DNA of 12,643 bases from Synechococcales cyanobacterium PMM_0003 (GTDB taxonomy: Bacteria > Cyanobacteriota > Cyanobacteriia > Pseudanabaenales > Pseudanabaenaceae). Below the pieces are notes generated by a model. That model saw only the letters and a list, made by a program, of their open reading frames with translations, had not been told where the DNA came from and made no database searches. Location: contig CASBRC010000162.1 in NCBI GenBank assembly GCA_949128015.1, positions 1 through 12,643 of the forward strand, written 5' to 3'. Position numbers and translations under genes: made by a program. This document shows, one piece after another, positions 1 through 6,672 of this stretch (position 1 is the first letter of the stretch; the number at the start of each line of letters is the position of its first letter).

Positions 1-46
1 GACATAAACGATTCCATTCCAACAGATCTAACGTTTCAGCTTGCAT
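1..46 (-). other. Mirror copy of the mutS2 N-terminal coding sequence, cut by the window edge
   Basis: Read on the minus strand from the ATG at 46-44, the left arm of the inverted repeat encodes MQAETLDLLEWNRLC, identical to the first 15 residues of MutS2 on the plus strand. It carries the same upstream GAGG motif. The only nucleotide difference within these codons is at position 25, where CTG replaces TTG, and both encode leucine. The reading frame is open to the window edge. It could be the start of a divergent second mutS2, a short duplicated fragment, or an assembly artefact. I make no functional claim. Confidence 0.45.
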
Positions 47-174
47 GACACCTCAAAATAGCTTTTCAAATCAAACACAAGTCAGCGCTGCTGACTTGTT
101 TTGATTTAAAAAGCTATTTTGAGGTGTCATGCAAGCTGAAACGTTAGATTTGTTGGAATGGAATCGTTTATGTC
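1..174. repeat. Giant near-perfect inverted repeat over the mutS2 start
   Basis: Bases 1-86 are the reverse complement of bases 90-174, closed by the triplet loop GCT (87-89). I found only three imperfections: G25 opposite T150, C67 opposite A108, and an unpaired C76. The right arm contains the mutS2 Shine-Dalgarno (GAGG at 121-124), its ATG (129) and codons 2-15. The left arm is a mirror copy of the same sequence. The repeat reaches the first base of the window, so its real outer end is unknown. In RNA read through from the left, the ribosome binding site and start codon would be locked in the stem. It could be a real inverted duplication, a cruciform or regulatory structure, or a fold-back artefact at a contig end; the sequence alone cannot decide. 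Confidence 0.93.
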
Positions 175-2174
175 AGCATTTATCAACATTTACAACGACG
201 AAGCTAGGGGCGATCGCCTCGGCGCATTTACCGATACCCGATCGCTATGAAGATACATTAGAGTTACTAACCCAGACTAAAGAGGCTTACGCTCTAGAAG
301 AGCGCAGTGCAGGTGTTTCTTTAGATGGCATTCAAAATATTACAGAGGCGGTATTTCGGGCTGAGAAACAGGGGATTTTATCAGCTTCGGAGCTATGGGC
401 GATCGCCACGACTTTGGCAGGAGCGCGAAACCTGCGCCGTCAGCTAGATAATGCTGATTACTGCCCAAATTTGCAGATACTTGCTAGCGAGTTACGGACT
501 TATCCTGATGTGGAGCAGGAAATTTATCGCTGCATCGATGAAGGGGGCAATGTCCTTGATCGAGCCTCGGTAAGGTTAGGCGAAATTCGGCATGAGTTAA
601 CCTCAGTGCGCGATCAGATCCTTAGCAAGCTGCAAAATATTATGCAGCGCAATGCTAGCTCGTTGCAGGAACAGATTATTACTCAACGTAGCGATCGCTA
701 TGTATTAGCTGTTAAGTCGCCACAACGCGATCGCATTCCTGGCGTAATTCACGATACTTCGAGTACGGGGATGACCCTATTTGTGGAGCCGAACTCGGTC
801 GTGCAGTCCAATAATCGCTTGCGTCAATTGCTAAAAATGGAGCAAGCGCAAATCGAGATTATTTTGGCGGAGCTTAGTGCCAAGATCACGGCGATCGCTG
901 AGGATTTACAAAAATTACTAATTATTGTCACCAAAATCGATCTAGCGGTGGCGCGGGCAAGGTATGGCTACTGGTTGGGAGCAAATCCACCACATTTTCT
1001 AGACAATGAAGCGATCGTCTTACGCCAGTTACGTCACCCATTATTGGTTTGGCAGCAACGAAATGAAGAAGGTCGCGAGGTTGTACCTGTCGATGTCTTA
1101 GTTTCACCGCAGATTTCTGTAGTCGTAATTACGGGACCAAATACTGGTGGCAAAACGGCGACTTTAAAAACTTTTGGATTAGCCGCATTAATGGCAAAGG
1201 CGGGCATGTTTATTCCTGCCAAAGAACCTGTAGAAATGCCTTGGTTTGATTTAGTGCTTGCTGATATTGGAGATGAGCAATCCTTGCAGCAAAATCTATC
1301 AACTTTTTCGGGACATATCCGCCGTATCGGAAGAATTTTAGATTCGCTATCTTCACGATCTCTAGTACTTTTAGATGAAGTTGGTGCGGGGACTGACCCA
1401 TCTGAAGGCAGTGCGATCGCCATCGCTTTATTAGAATATCTAGGCGAACATACAAGACTGGCGATCGCAACAACGCACTTCGGCGAACTCAAGGCGCTCA
1501 AATACCAAAACCCTAGATTTGAAAATGCTTCTGTCGAATTTGATGATGCCTCGCTTGCGCCTACCTATCGGCTGTTGTGGGGAATTCCTGGTCGATCTAA
1601 TGCTCTTGCGATCGCAGGTCGCTTAGGTTTGCCCCAAGATATTATTGATGCGGCGCAAGTACAGGTTGGTATTGGTTCCACGGAGATGAATGATGTGATT
1701 GCTGAGCTAGAAGCGCAGCGCCGCGAACAAACTCAAAAGACCGAAGCTGCTGCCAATTTACTTATAGATACAGAACGCTTGCATAAAGAAATTTTGGATC
1801 GTGCAGAAATGATGCGATCGCAAGCTAAAGAACTGCGCGAACGTCAAGAAAAAGAGGTAAATGCGGCGATCGCCCAAGCCCAAAAAGAAGTCGGCAGAGT
1901 GATCCGCAAATTGCAAAAAGGCGAACAAGGTGATGAGCAGGTCGCTGCCATGCAACGCACTGAGCAAAGAATCGAGGAGTTAACAAAGCGCCATCTGCCG
2001 ACTGTCCCAGAAGAAAAAGTCCAAGTGCAGTTAAAAATAGGCGATCGCGTTCGGATTCCCAAATTTAACAAAATCGCTCAAGTTCTCACAGTCCCTAACA
2101 GTTCAGGTGAATTCTCAGTAAGACTAGGACATATGAAGCTAACTGTGAATATTAAAGACACAGAAAAGGTTTAA
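129..2174 (+). CDS. mutS2: MutS2 family ATPase, apparently lacking the Smr domain
   Basis: This is a MutS-like ABC-class ATPase of the MutS2 branch. Family members act on branched DNA or recombination intermediates, and in Bacillus MutS2 also splits collided ribosomes; they do not act in classical mismatch repair. Visible parts of the 681-residue product are an N-terminal core and clamp-type helical region (about 1-300), Walker A GPNTGGKT at 336-343, Walker B and signature LVLLDEVGAGTDPSEG at about 412-427, the switch-like ATTHFGELKAL at about 447-457, a charged coiled coil at about 520-625, and a small KOW-like beta domain at about 635-681. The protein stops there, whereas typical members run to about 780-820 residues and end in an Smr domain with an LDLRG motif, which I do not see. 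The ATG at 129 is supported by GAGG four bases upstream, but both lie in the stem of the 1-174 inverted repeat. narM follows on the same strand. Confidence 0.95.
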   Translation: MQAETLDLLEWNRLCQHLSTFTTTKLGAIASAHLPIPDRYEDTLELLTQTKEAYALEERSAGVSLDGIQNITEAVFRAEKQGILSASELWAIATTLAGARNLRRQLDNADYCPNLQILASELRTYPDVEQEIYRCIDEGGNVLDRASVRLGEIRHELTSVRDQILSKLQNIMQRNASSLQEQIITQRSDRYVLAVKSPQRDRIPGVIHDTSSTGMTLFVEPNSVVQSNNRLRQLLKMEQAQIEIILAELSAKITAIAEDLQKLLIIVTKIDLAVARARYGYWLGANPPHFLDNEAIVLRQLRHPLLVWQQRNEEGREVVPVDVLVSPQISVVVITGPNTGGKTATLKTFGLAALMAKAGMFIPAKEPVEMPWFDLVLADIGDEQSLQQNLSTFSGHIRRIGRILDSLSSRSLVLLDEVGAGTDPSEGSAIAIALLEYLGEHTRLAIATTHFGELKALKYQNPRFENASVEFDDASLAPTYRLLWGIPGRSNALAIAGRLGLPQDIIDAAQVQVGIGSTEMNDVIAELEAQRREQTQKTEAAANLLIDTERLHKEILDRAEMMRSQAKELRERQEKEVNAAIAQAQKEVGRVIRKLQKGEQGDEQVAAMQRTEQRIEELTKRHLPTVPEEKVQVQLKIGDRVRIPKFNKIAQVLTVPNSSGEFSVRLGHMKLTVNIKDTEKV

Positions 2175-2195
2175 ATTAAAAGCGGCGCTTTTAAT
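2175..2195 (+). terminator. Hairpin after mutS2, weak terminator or processing site
   Basis: A perfect 9-bp stem (ATTAAAAGC / GCTTTTAAT) with loop GGC starts directly after the mutS2 stop codon. There is no clean U-tract (the next bases are ATTTGG) and narM starts 18 bases further on. Partial attenuation or mRNA processing between the two genes is therefore as likely as full termination. Confidence 0.45.
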
Positions 2196-2212
2196 ATTTG
2201 GATTTTGAAATT

Positions 2213-2668
2213 ATGTTGCAATTTTTTAAGTTTGAAGCCGAATTTGTTGCCTCATTGCGTTGTATCCCCATGCAAGTCCGCTACAAACTAGACACTTGCG
2301 GCATCAAACTCAAGCTGCAACATTGGCATACTTTCTCGACTATTCAACGCCAAAAGACTATTGATCTGCCTTGCACTACTAGCGAAGAAATCAAATATTA
2401 TCGAGAAAACTTGCGATCGCAAGTTTTTCAAAATCTTAATACCTATCCCAGCGATTTACCAATCGATCCAAATCCCGCATGGATGCAAACAGACATAATT
2501 CCTGTCAGCGTATTGCAACATGCTCAAGAATTAAATATTGCGATCGCAATAACTAAATGGCAAAACTTATCTCCACTTCAACGCTTTGCCCTAATTAAGC
2601 TCAGCACATCCGATCACGAAGACAATAACTTTTTACCCGCTTTACAAGAATTTAGGCTAATTCCATAA
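2213..2668 (+). CDS. narM: NarM-like nitrate reductase-associated protein
   Basis: The 151-residue protein matches my memory of the cyanobacterial nitrate reductase-associated family (TIGR02664 / NarM). In Synechococcus, NarM is needed for active nitrate reductase, probably for assembly or maturation of the molybdenum enzyme. The most characteristic part is the N-terminus, an aromatic/acidic start followed by SLRCIPMQVRYKLDTCGIKL at about 14-33. Cysteines at 17, 29 and 54 could be functional. There is no signal peptide or membrane segment, so it is probably cytoplasmic. An upstream TTG at 2198 is in frame, but I prefer the ATG at 2213 because the product then begins MLQFFKFE, close to the family start as I remember it. 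No nitrate transport or reductase gene lies in the window. It may be cotranscribed with mutS2 and ends at a strong bidirectional terminator. Confidence 0.82.
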   Translation: MLQFFKFEAEFVASLRCIPMQVRYKLDTCGIKLKLQHWHTFSTIQRQKTIDLPCTTSEEIKYYRENLRSQVFQNLNTYPSDLPIDPNPAWMQTDIIPVSVLQHAQELNIAIAITKWQNLSPLQRFALIKLSTSDHEDNNFLPALQEFRLIP

Positions 2669-2698
2669 AAAAAGGAGTGCTTAGCACTCCTTTTTTTT
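2667..2698. terminator. Bidirectional intrinsic terminator between narM and the response regulator gene
   Basis: The stem GGAGTGC (2674-2680) / GCACTCC (2684-2690) has loop TTA. It is flanked by seven A residues on the left and eight T residues on the right, giving a U-tract for transcripts in both directions. It overlaps the narM stop codon and abuts the stop codon of the convergent minus-strand gene, so it can end both transcripts. Confidence 0.9.
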
Positions 2699-3374
2699 AT
2701 GAAAGTTGGCTCAATCGATAGCCAACGCCATGGATTGTTTCGATCAAATTATGAGGAGCCGCCGCACCCTTCAACTTGTTCCGCAGACTCTTGATCGTGG
2801 CATTGATCGTATCTTCTCTAGGTGGATCAGTAAGTGACCAAACATGTTCAACAATCGTGATCCGCTTCAAGACTTGACGACCGTGATGCAGTAGCAACTC
2901 AAGGATGTTGTACTCCTTAGGAGTCAAATGCACAGACTGTCCTGCGTAGGAAACCTCATGCATTCCTGGGTCAAGTTGCAGCTCGCCCCAACGTAAAACA
3001 GTAGGTTCGGCAACCTGAGCGCGTCGTGATAAAGCACGGATACGAGCCATCAATTCAGGTGGATCGATGGGCTTAACGAGATAATCGTCAGCACCAGCAT
3101 CTAAACCCTGAACCTTGTCAGAACTCAGATCTAGAGCAGTCACCATCAAAATTGGGACATTGTTGCCATGCGCCCGCAAACGACGACATAGGTTAATGCC
3201 GTCGAGCTTAGGCAACATGACATCTAGCAAGATGATGTTGTAGTCATCAGCTTGAGATTTCTCCCAGCCTTCTTCCCCATCTCTGGCAATATCTACGACA
3301 CAGTGCTGAGTCGTTAACACTTCGGCTAACGTGTCAGCCAAATTGGCATCATCTTCTACAAGTAGAATTCTCAT
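2697..3374 (-). CDS. OmpR-family response regulator, RppA/NrsR-like
   Basis: This is a two-component transcriptional regulator of 225 residues. The receiver domain (1-115) has the acidic pocket D8/D9, the phospho-acceptor D51 in ILLDVMLPKLDG, the switch threonine T79 and the invariant K101 in LVKPID. The winged-helix DNA-binding domain (about 125-223) includes HLTPKEYNILELLL, recognition-helix region EDTINATIKSLRNKL and the wing IETIHGVGYRL. The DNA-binding half resembles the RppA/NrsR subgroup of cyanobacterial OmpR regulators by my recollection, so the signal could be redox or metal, but this is not certain enough for a symbol. No histidine kinase is adjacent, so it is an orphan here. A TTG at 3386 would add four residues; I prefer the ATG at 3374, which gives the usual MRILLVEDD start. 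Transcription is convergent with narM. Confidence 0.92.
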   Translation of the reverse strand: MRILLVEDDANLADTLAEVLTTQHCVVDIARDGEEGWEKSQADDYNIILLDVMLPKLDGINLCRRLRAHGNNVPILMVTALDLSSDKVQGLDAGADDYLVKPIDPPELMARIRALSRRAQVAEPTVLRWGELQLDPGMHEVSYAGQSVHLTPKEYNILELLLHHGRQVLKRITIVEHVWSLTDPPREDTINATIKSLRNKLKGAAAPHNLIETIHGVGYRLSQLS

Positions 3375-3830
3375 TGGATCGATCAAATCTCAGTTATTTA
3401 AGCTTGATAGGTGCTTAGTTATATGTTAACGGCTACCTTTACAGGTTTTATGAAGAATATGAACTTTATAAACATCGTTAACATGATTCACCCCTATCTA
3501 CTTGCATCATATACGAAAGATCGAATACTTTTTCATATATGCAAAAATTTTAAGTAATATCGCGATAATCGTAGCTATATTTACTTTAATTTCAGTAAAA
3601 TACAGTTATTTAAGATCAGCTACTCCCTTCCCAGTGAAAGATTAGACAGTAAAACCCAAGAATTAGCATTACGCCGCTTCGCGCCGCAATGCTAATTCTT
3701 GGGTAAGAAGGGAGTATGCCGAAGAGGTGGATAAAACTTTCTATGTGATTTTTGTAGCGCTTGGATCATTGCATAAGTTAAATTGAGACTAGAAAGAATC
3801 AAAAATTCTAAAATAAATCTGCGTTAAAAA
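3375..3830. other. 456-bp intergenic region between the divergent response regulator and hemL
   Basis: I see no convincing gene here. The left part (3375-3600) is AT-rich and should hold the regulator's promoter. It includes two GTTAAC hexamers near 3424 and 3477, and on the minus strand two TTCATA repeats nine bases apart near 3450-3470, possible OmpR-type direct-repeat sites but weakly supported. The right part holds a nested palindrome (3621-3716). Just before hemL are TTGAGA (3783-3788) and TAAAAT (3809-3814) with a long 20-bp spacer, a poor sigma-70-like promoter candidate for hemL. Confidence 0.6.
3621..3716. repeat. Nested intergenic palindrome, REP/MITE-like
   Basis: The inner arms ACCCAAGAATTAGCATT (3654-3670) and its exact reverse complement (3688-3704) form a 17-bp perfect stem. 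They enclose a GC-rich loop (3671-3687) that contains CGCTTCGCG. Outer arms TACTCCCTTC (3621-3630) and GAAGGGAGTA (3707-3716) are a second perfect 10-bp pair. The left spacer is 23 bases and the right only two, so the structure is asymmetric. It lies between divergent genes and has no U-tract, so a terminator role is unlikely. It looks like a small non-autonomous palindromic element. Confidence 0.8.
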
Positions 3831-5141
3831 ATGACTGCGAATCTCTCTACTTTTAATACAACTGCCTCTCAAGAAGTTTTTGCTAAAGCCAAAAACCTTA
3901 TGCCTGGTGGCGTGAGTTCTCCCGTCCGCGCCTTCAAATCAGTTGGAGGTGAGCCAATCGTATTTGATCGCGTCAATGGTGCTTATGCATGGGACATTGA
4001 TGGCAACAAGTACATCGACTACATCGGTTCATGGGGCCCTGCGATCGTGGGACATGCCCATCCTGAAGTCATCGAAGCATTACATAAGGCTATCGAAAAA
4101 GGTACAAGTTTTGGAGCACCCTGCGTTCTCGAAAACCAACTCGCGGAAATGGTCATTGAAGCAGTTCCTAGCGTCGAGATGGTACGTTTTGTTAACTCTG
4201 GTACTGAAGCCTGTATGTCCGTATTGCGTCTCATGCGAGCTTTTACGGGGCGTGACAAAATCATCAAGTTTGAAGGTTGCTATCACGGTCACGCAGATAT
4301 GTTCTTGGTCAAAGCAGGTTCAGGTGTGGCAACTCTAGGCTTGCCTGACTCTCCCGGAGTTCCTAAGTCTACAACCGCTAACACGCTCAATGCCCCCTAT
4401 AACGATCTTGAAGCCGTTAAAGCATTATTTGCGGAAAATCCTGATCAAATCTCTGGTGTAATCATTGAGCCTGTGGTCGGAAATGCTGGCTGTATTTTGC
4501 CTAAGGATGGATTTTTACAAGCTTTAAAAGATCTCTGCCATGCTAATGGTGCTTTGTTGATATTTGATGAAGTGATGACAGGTTTCCGTCTCTCCTACGG
4601 AGGCGCACAGGCTCGCTTTGGGGTTACCCCTGACTTAACTACGATGGGTAAAGTCATCGGTGGTGGATTACCTGTAGGTGCTTATGGCGGTCGCAAAGAT
4701 ATTATGTCGATGGTTGCCCCTGCTGGCCCGATGTATCAGGCTGGTACGTTATCAGGAAATCCTTTGGCGATGACCGCAGGTATTAAAACTCTGGAAATCC
4801 TCAATCGGGCTGGGTCTTATGATTATCTGGAGCAGATCACCAAGAAGTTAGCCGAAGGGATGTTGGCGATCGCCCATGAAACTGGACATGCCGCAACAGG
4901 TAATATCGTTGGGGCGATGTTTGGGATGTTTTTTACTAGTCAGCAAGTTTATAACTATGATGATGCTAAAACTAGTGATACTGCCAAGTTTGCTAAGTTC
5001 CATCGTGGAATGTTAGAGCATGGTGTCTATCTAGCCCCTTCACAGTTTGAAGCTGGTTTTACATCCCTTGCGCATACTGATGCCGATGTAGAAGCAACTT
5101 TAGCGGCAGCTCGTGCAGTACTGTCGCAGATCTCTGCCTAA
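3831..5141 (+). CDS. hemL: Glutamate-1-semialdehyde 2,1-aminomutase
   Basis: The product is a PLP enzyme that moves the amino group of glutamate-1-semialdehyde to give 5-aminolevulinate, the last step of the C5 route that feeds heme, chlorophyll and bilin synthesis in the cytoplasm. The 436-residue product is the usual length. Visible family features are the N-terminal [13 protein letters not shown] (23-35), SGTEA at 123-127, the YHGHAD loop at 151-156, FDEVMTGFR with the PLP aspartate D246, and the Schiff-base lysine K274 in [18 protein letters not shown]. The C-terminal [15 protein letters not shown] is also typical. Start at ATG 3831 is the only sensible one; no clear Shine-Dalgarno is seen, which is common in cyanobacteria. 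It appears monocistronic, ending at a long hairpin, and has no other tetrapyrrole genes nearby. Confidence 0.98.
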   Translation: MTANLSTFNTTASQEVFAKAKNLMPGGVSSPVRAFKSVGGEPIVFDRVNGAYAWDIDGNKYIDYIGSWGPAIVGHAHPEVIEALHKAIEKGTSFGAPCVLENQLAEMVIEAVPSVEMVRFVNSGTEACMSVLRLMRAFTGRDKIIKFEGCYHGHADMFLVKAGSGVATLGLPDSPGVPKSTTANTLNAPYNDLEAVKALFAENPDQISGVIIEPVVGNAGCILPKDGFLQALKDLCHANGALLIFDEVMTGFRLSYGGAQARFGVTPDLTTMGKVIGGGLPVGAYGGRKDIMSMVAPAGPMYQAGTLSGNPLAMTAGIKTLEILNRAGSYDYLEQITKKLAEGMLAIAHETGHAATGNIVGAMFGMFFTSQQVYNYDDAKTSDTAKFAKFHRGMLEHGVYLAPSQFEAGFTSLAHTDADVEATLAAARAVLSQISA

Positions 5142-5146
5142 GAACC

Positions 5147-5207
5147 CTTAAAAACTAAAAAGCTGTGGCACACGATTAGCGTGTACCACAGCTTTTTAGT
5201 TTTTGGG
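5147..5207. terminator. Long hairpin after hemL, copy A of the GCTGTGG repeat
   Basis: The arms 5150-5174 and 5180-5204 pair with one mismatch (C5169/A5185) and loop ATTAG. Weaker pairs extend to 5147/5207. The right arm contains CTTTTTAGTTTTT, T-rich enough to act as a terminator for hemL. The left arm contains AAAAAGCTGTGGCACACG, which recurs with one base changed in the hairpin at 6611-6663, so it is also a repeat family member. Confidence 0.85.
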
Positions 5208-5227
5208 TTTAATTATGCTTGTTACTT

Positions 5228-5244
5228 ACAGCGCTTTGCGCTGT
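5228..5244. repeat. Small perfect palindrome
   Basis: ACAGCGC (5228-5234) and GCGCTGT (5238-5244) form a 7-bp perfect stem with loop TTT. It lies between two larger hairpins and has no U-tract. Confidence 0.7.
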
Positions 5245-5253
5245 CATAAAACC

Positions 5254-5304
5254 CAGAGAAATTTTTGAAAGTGCCGCAAAGCGGCACTTTCAAAAATTTC
5301 TCTG
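5254..5304. repeat. 24-bp perfect palindrome with AAA loop
   Basis: Bases 5254-5277 are the exact reverse complement of 5281-5304 with only AAA between them. The stem runs from AT-rich (CAGAGAAATTTTTGAAAG) into a GC-rich tip (TGCCGC). It is preceded by AAAACC, as at the left edge of the 3654 palindrome. There is no terminator-like T run after it and it is in mid-intergenic space, so I read it as a palindromic repeat and not as a terminator. Confidence 0.85.
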
Positions 5305-5463
5305 TACCTTTTAAAGCATCAATAGGCTGTAATCAAGCCAATCGCCTCAAGAATTAGCATAAGTTCTTCTAAAAAAGCCTTAAAATCAAGGGGCGAAACA
5401 CAATTCTGATAGTGTGGACAAATCTTTCTACATCAAAGACAAAATTTAAATTTGTAACACCTC

Positions 5464-6534
5464 ATGCAAGGCACGCTCAGAGAAATTGACGTACATACTA
5501 TTATCCAACTGATCGAGTTTGGACAACGAACTGGCGAGTTGCTGATTGAATCAAGCACAGGGAAATTCTGGTTTTTGTTTTTTGATAATGGAGAATTAAT
5601 CTACGCTACCGATACTGATAGCAACTTAACCCGTTTGCGTGATTATTTGCATGGCTTAGGGTTAGACCATGCGCTAGAGCAGTTATCTAGCTCAAAATTG
5701 GGGATTAACGTTTTAGAATATGGTCAAATTTGGGTGCTGCTAGAGTCCAAAATCCTTAGCTCCACTCAAGCGAAGTCAATTCTCGAAAGTACGATCCGAG
5801 AGGTGCTTTTTGACATTATTGGGCTCTATCAAGGCACTTTTGTTTTTGAAATTAGTGCAGCGCTCACACCAAAGCTAACTAGATTTAAGTTTTCGGAGTT
5901 TAGTTCTGAATATTCACAACAACTCCAGACATGGAAGAAATTTTATCCAGTCTTACAGTCGGTTAATCAATGCCCTATATTACTAACGGATATGGCTTTA
6001 CCGAGTTTAAATGCTTGGATCGATGGCAAAACAACGATCCGTCAGTTGTCTCGATATGCGGGGCTGGATATTAGTCAAATTGGACAGTTAATTTATGATG
6101 CGATCGCATTTGGGCAAGTTGCGATTACGCCATTAGCGATGGGTTTGCCACAGCAAGTAAAAGTCCAATCACCAAAAATTTTATGTATTGATGACAGTGT
6201 GACAATTTGTCGTGCTGTCGAATATATTTTGCATAATCATGGCTTTCAAGTTATGGCGGTTTCTAGTCCGACGAAGGCTTTGAGTTTGATTTTTCAGCAC
6301 AAGCCCGATCTGATCTTGTGTGATATCACCATGCCAGAGTTAGATGGCTATGAGCTATGTGGAATGCTGCGTAAGTCTAGTGCTTTTGCCAAGGTTCCGA
6401 TTATTATGCTGACGGGCAAAGATGGGTTTATCGATCGCGTTAAGGCGCGGATGGTTGGAGCGACTGAGTATCTGACGAAACCATTTGGGGAAAAGGAGTT
6501 GCTTACGACTGTAGAAAAGTACTGCAAGCGCTAA
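5464..6534 (+). CDS. PATAN (DUF4388) plus receiver-domain protein, PatA/PixG/PilG-like
   Basis: This is a 356-residue two-domain signalling protein. The N-terminal PATAN/DUF4388 region (about 1-225) starts MQGTLREIDVHTIIQLIEFG and contains GELLIES and FWFLFFDNGELIYA. The C-terminal receiver (about 238-353) has D243/D244, the phospho-acceptor D287 in ILCDITMPELDG, T317 and K339 in LTKPFG. There is no DNA-binding output. Relatives include PatA of Anabaena (heterocyst pattern) and the PixG and PilG proteins of Synechocystis (type IV pilus phototaxis and motility). The output therefore probably works through protein contacts, for example with pilus motors. Unlike pix or pil clusters, no CheY, CheW, MCP or CheA gene follows. 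Start at ATG 5464 gives the family's usual N-terminus. The stop lies in the first unit of a 15-bp tandem repeat. Confidence 0.9.
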   Translation: MQGTLREIDVHTIIQLIEFGQRTGELLIESSTGKFWFLFFDNGELIYATDTDSNLTRLRDYLHGLGLDHALEQLSSSKLGINVLEYGQIWVLLESKILSSTQAKSILESTIREVLFDIIGLYQGTFVFEISAALTPKLTRFKFSEFSSEYSQQLQTWKKFYPVLQSVNQCPILLTDMALPSLNAWIDGKTTIRQLSRYAGLDISQIGQLIYDAIAFGQVAITPLAMGLPQQVKVQSPKILCIDDSVTICRAVEYILHNHGFQVMAVSSPTKALSLIFQHKPDLILCDITMPELDGYELCGMLRKSSAFAKVPIIMLTGKDGFIDRVKARMVGATEYLTKPFGEKELLTTVEKYCKR

Positions 6535-6575
6535 TCTTGCGATCCCTAATTTTGCGATCGCTAATCTTGCGATCG
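6531..6575. repeat. Three tandem 15-bp units carrying HIP1-type cores
   Basis: CTAATCTTGCGATCC (6531-6545), CTAATTTTGCGATCG (6546-6560) and CTAATCTTGCGATCG (6561-6575) are head-to-tail copies differing at one or two positions. The first unit contains the stop codon of the PATAN-receiver gene. Because the period is a multiple of three, each unit supplies a TAA in the same frame. The last two units create GCGATCGC octamers. Confidence 0.9.
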
Positions 6576-6610
6576 CTATAAAGCACAGTCAAATTTTCAT
6601 TAAATAACCC

Positions 6611-6663
6611 AAACCCAAAAAGCTGTGGCGCACGCTTCGCGTGCGCCACAGCTTTTTGGGTTT
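6611..6663. terminator. 25-bp perfect hairpin, copy B of the GCTGTGG repeat, likely bidirectional terminator
   Basis: Bases 6611-6635 and 6639-6663 are exact reverse complements, closed by TTC. The stem starts AAACCCAAAAAGCTGTGG and ends in a GC-rich tip. It shares the 18-nt core AAAAAGCTGTGGCGCACG with the hairpin after hemL, with one base changed. It sits between the convergent ends of the PATAN-receiver gene and the minus-strand TIGR03643-like gene, so it could stop transcripts from both sides. Confidence 0.9.
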
Positions 6664-6672
6664 TGTATTTGA

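Larger units (their letters stand above)
5142..5463. other. 322-bp intergenic region rich in palindromes
   Basis: No gene is seen. The region contains three separate hairpins (5147-5207, 5228-5244 and 5254-5304) followed by about 160 bases of AT-rich sequence that must hold the promoter of the PATAN-receiver gene. I could not find a well-spaced -35/-10 pair there. Confidence 0.6.

Noticed and set aside
1034..1501. Minus-strand open frames inside mutS2, hemL, deoC and gnd
   Set aside because: They lie wholly inside strongly conserved genes on the other strand and have no recognisable domains; they are shadow frames.
2198..2212. TTG start adding five residues to narM
   Set aside because: The ATG at 2213 gives an N-terminus closer to the family; no Shine-Dalgarno favours the TTG.
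3718..3750. Ten-codon ORF starting MPKRW before hemL
   Set aside because: It is too short, no supporting ribosome binding site decides it, and it lies beside a palindromic element.
5142..5463. CRISPR-like array from repeated hairpins
   Set aside because: The hairpins differ in sequence and spacing, there are no unique spacers of constant size, and no cas gene is present.
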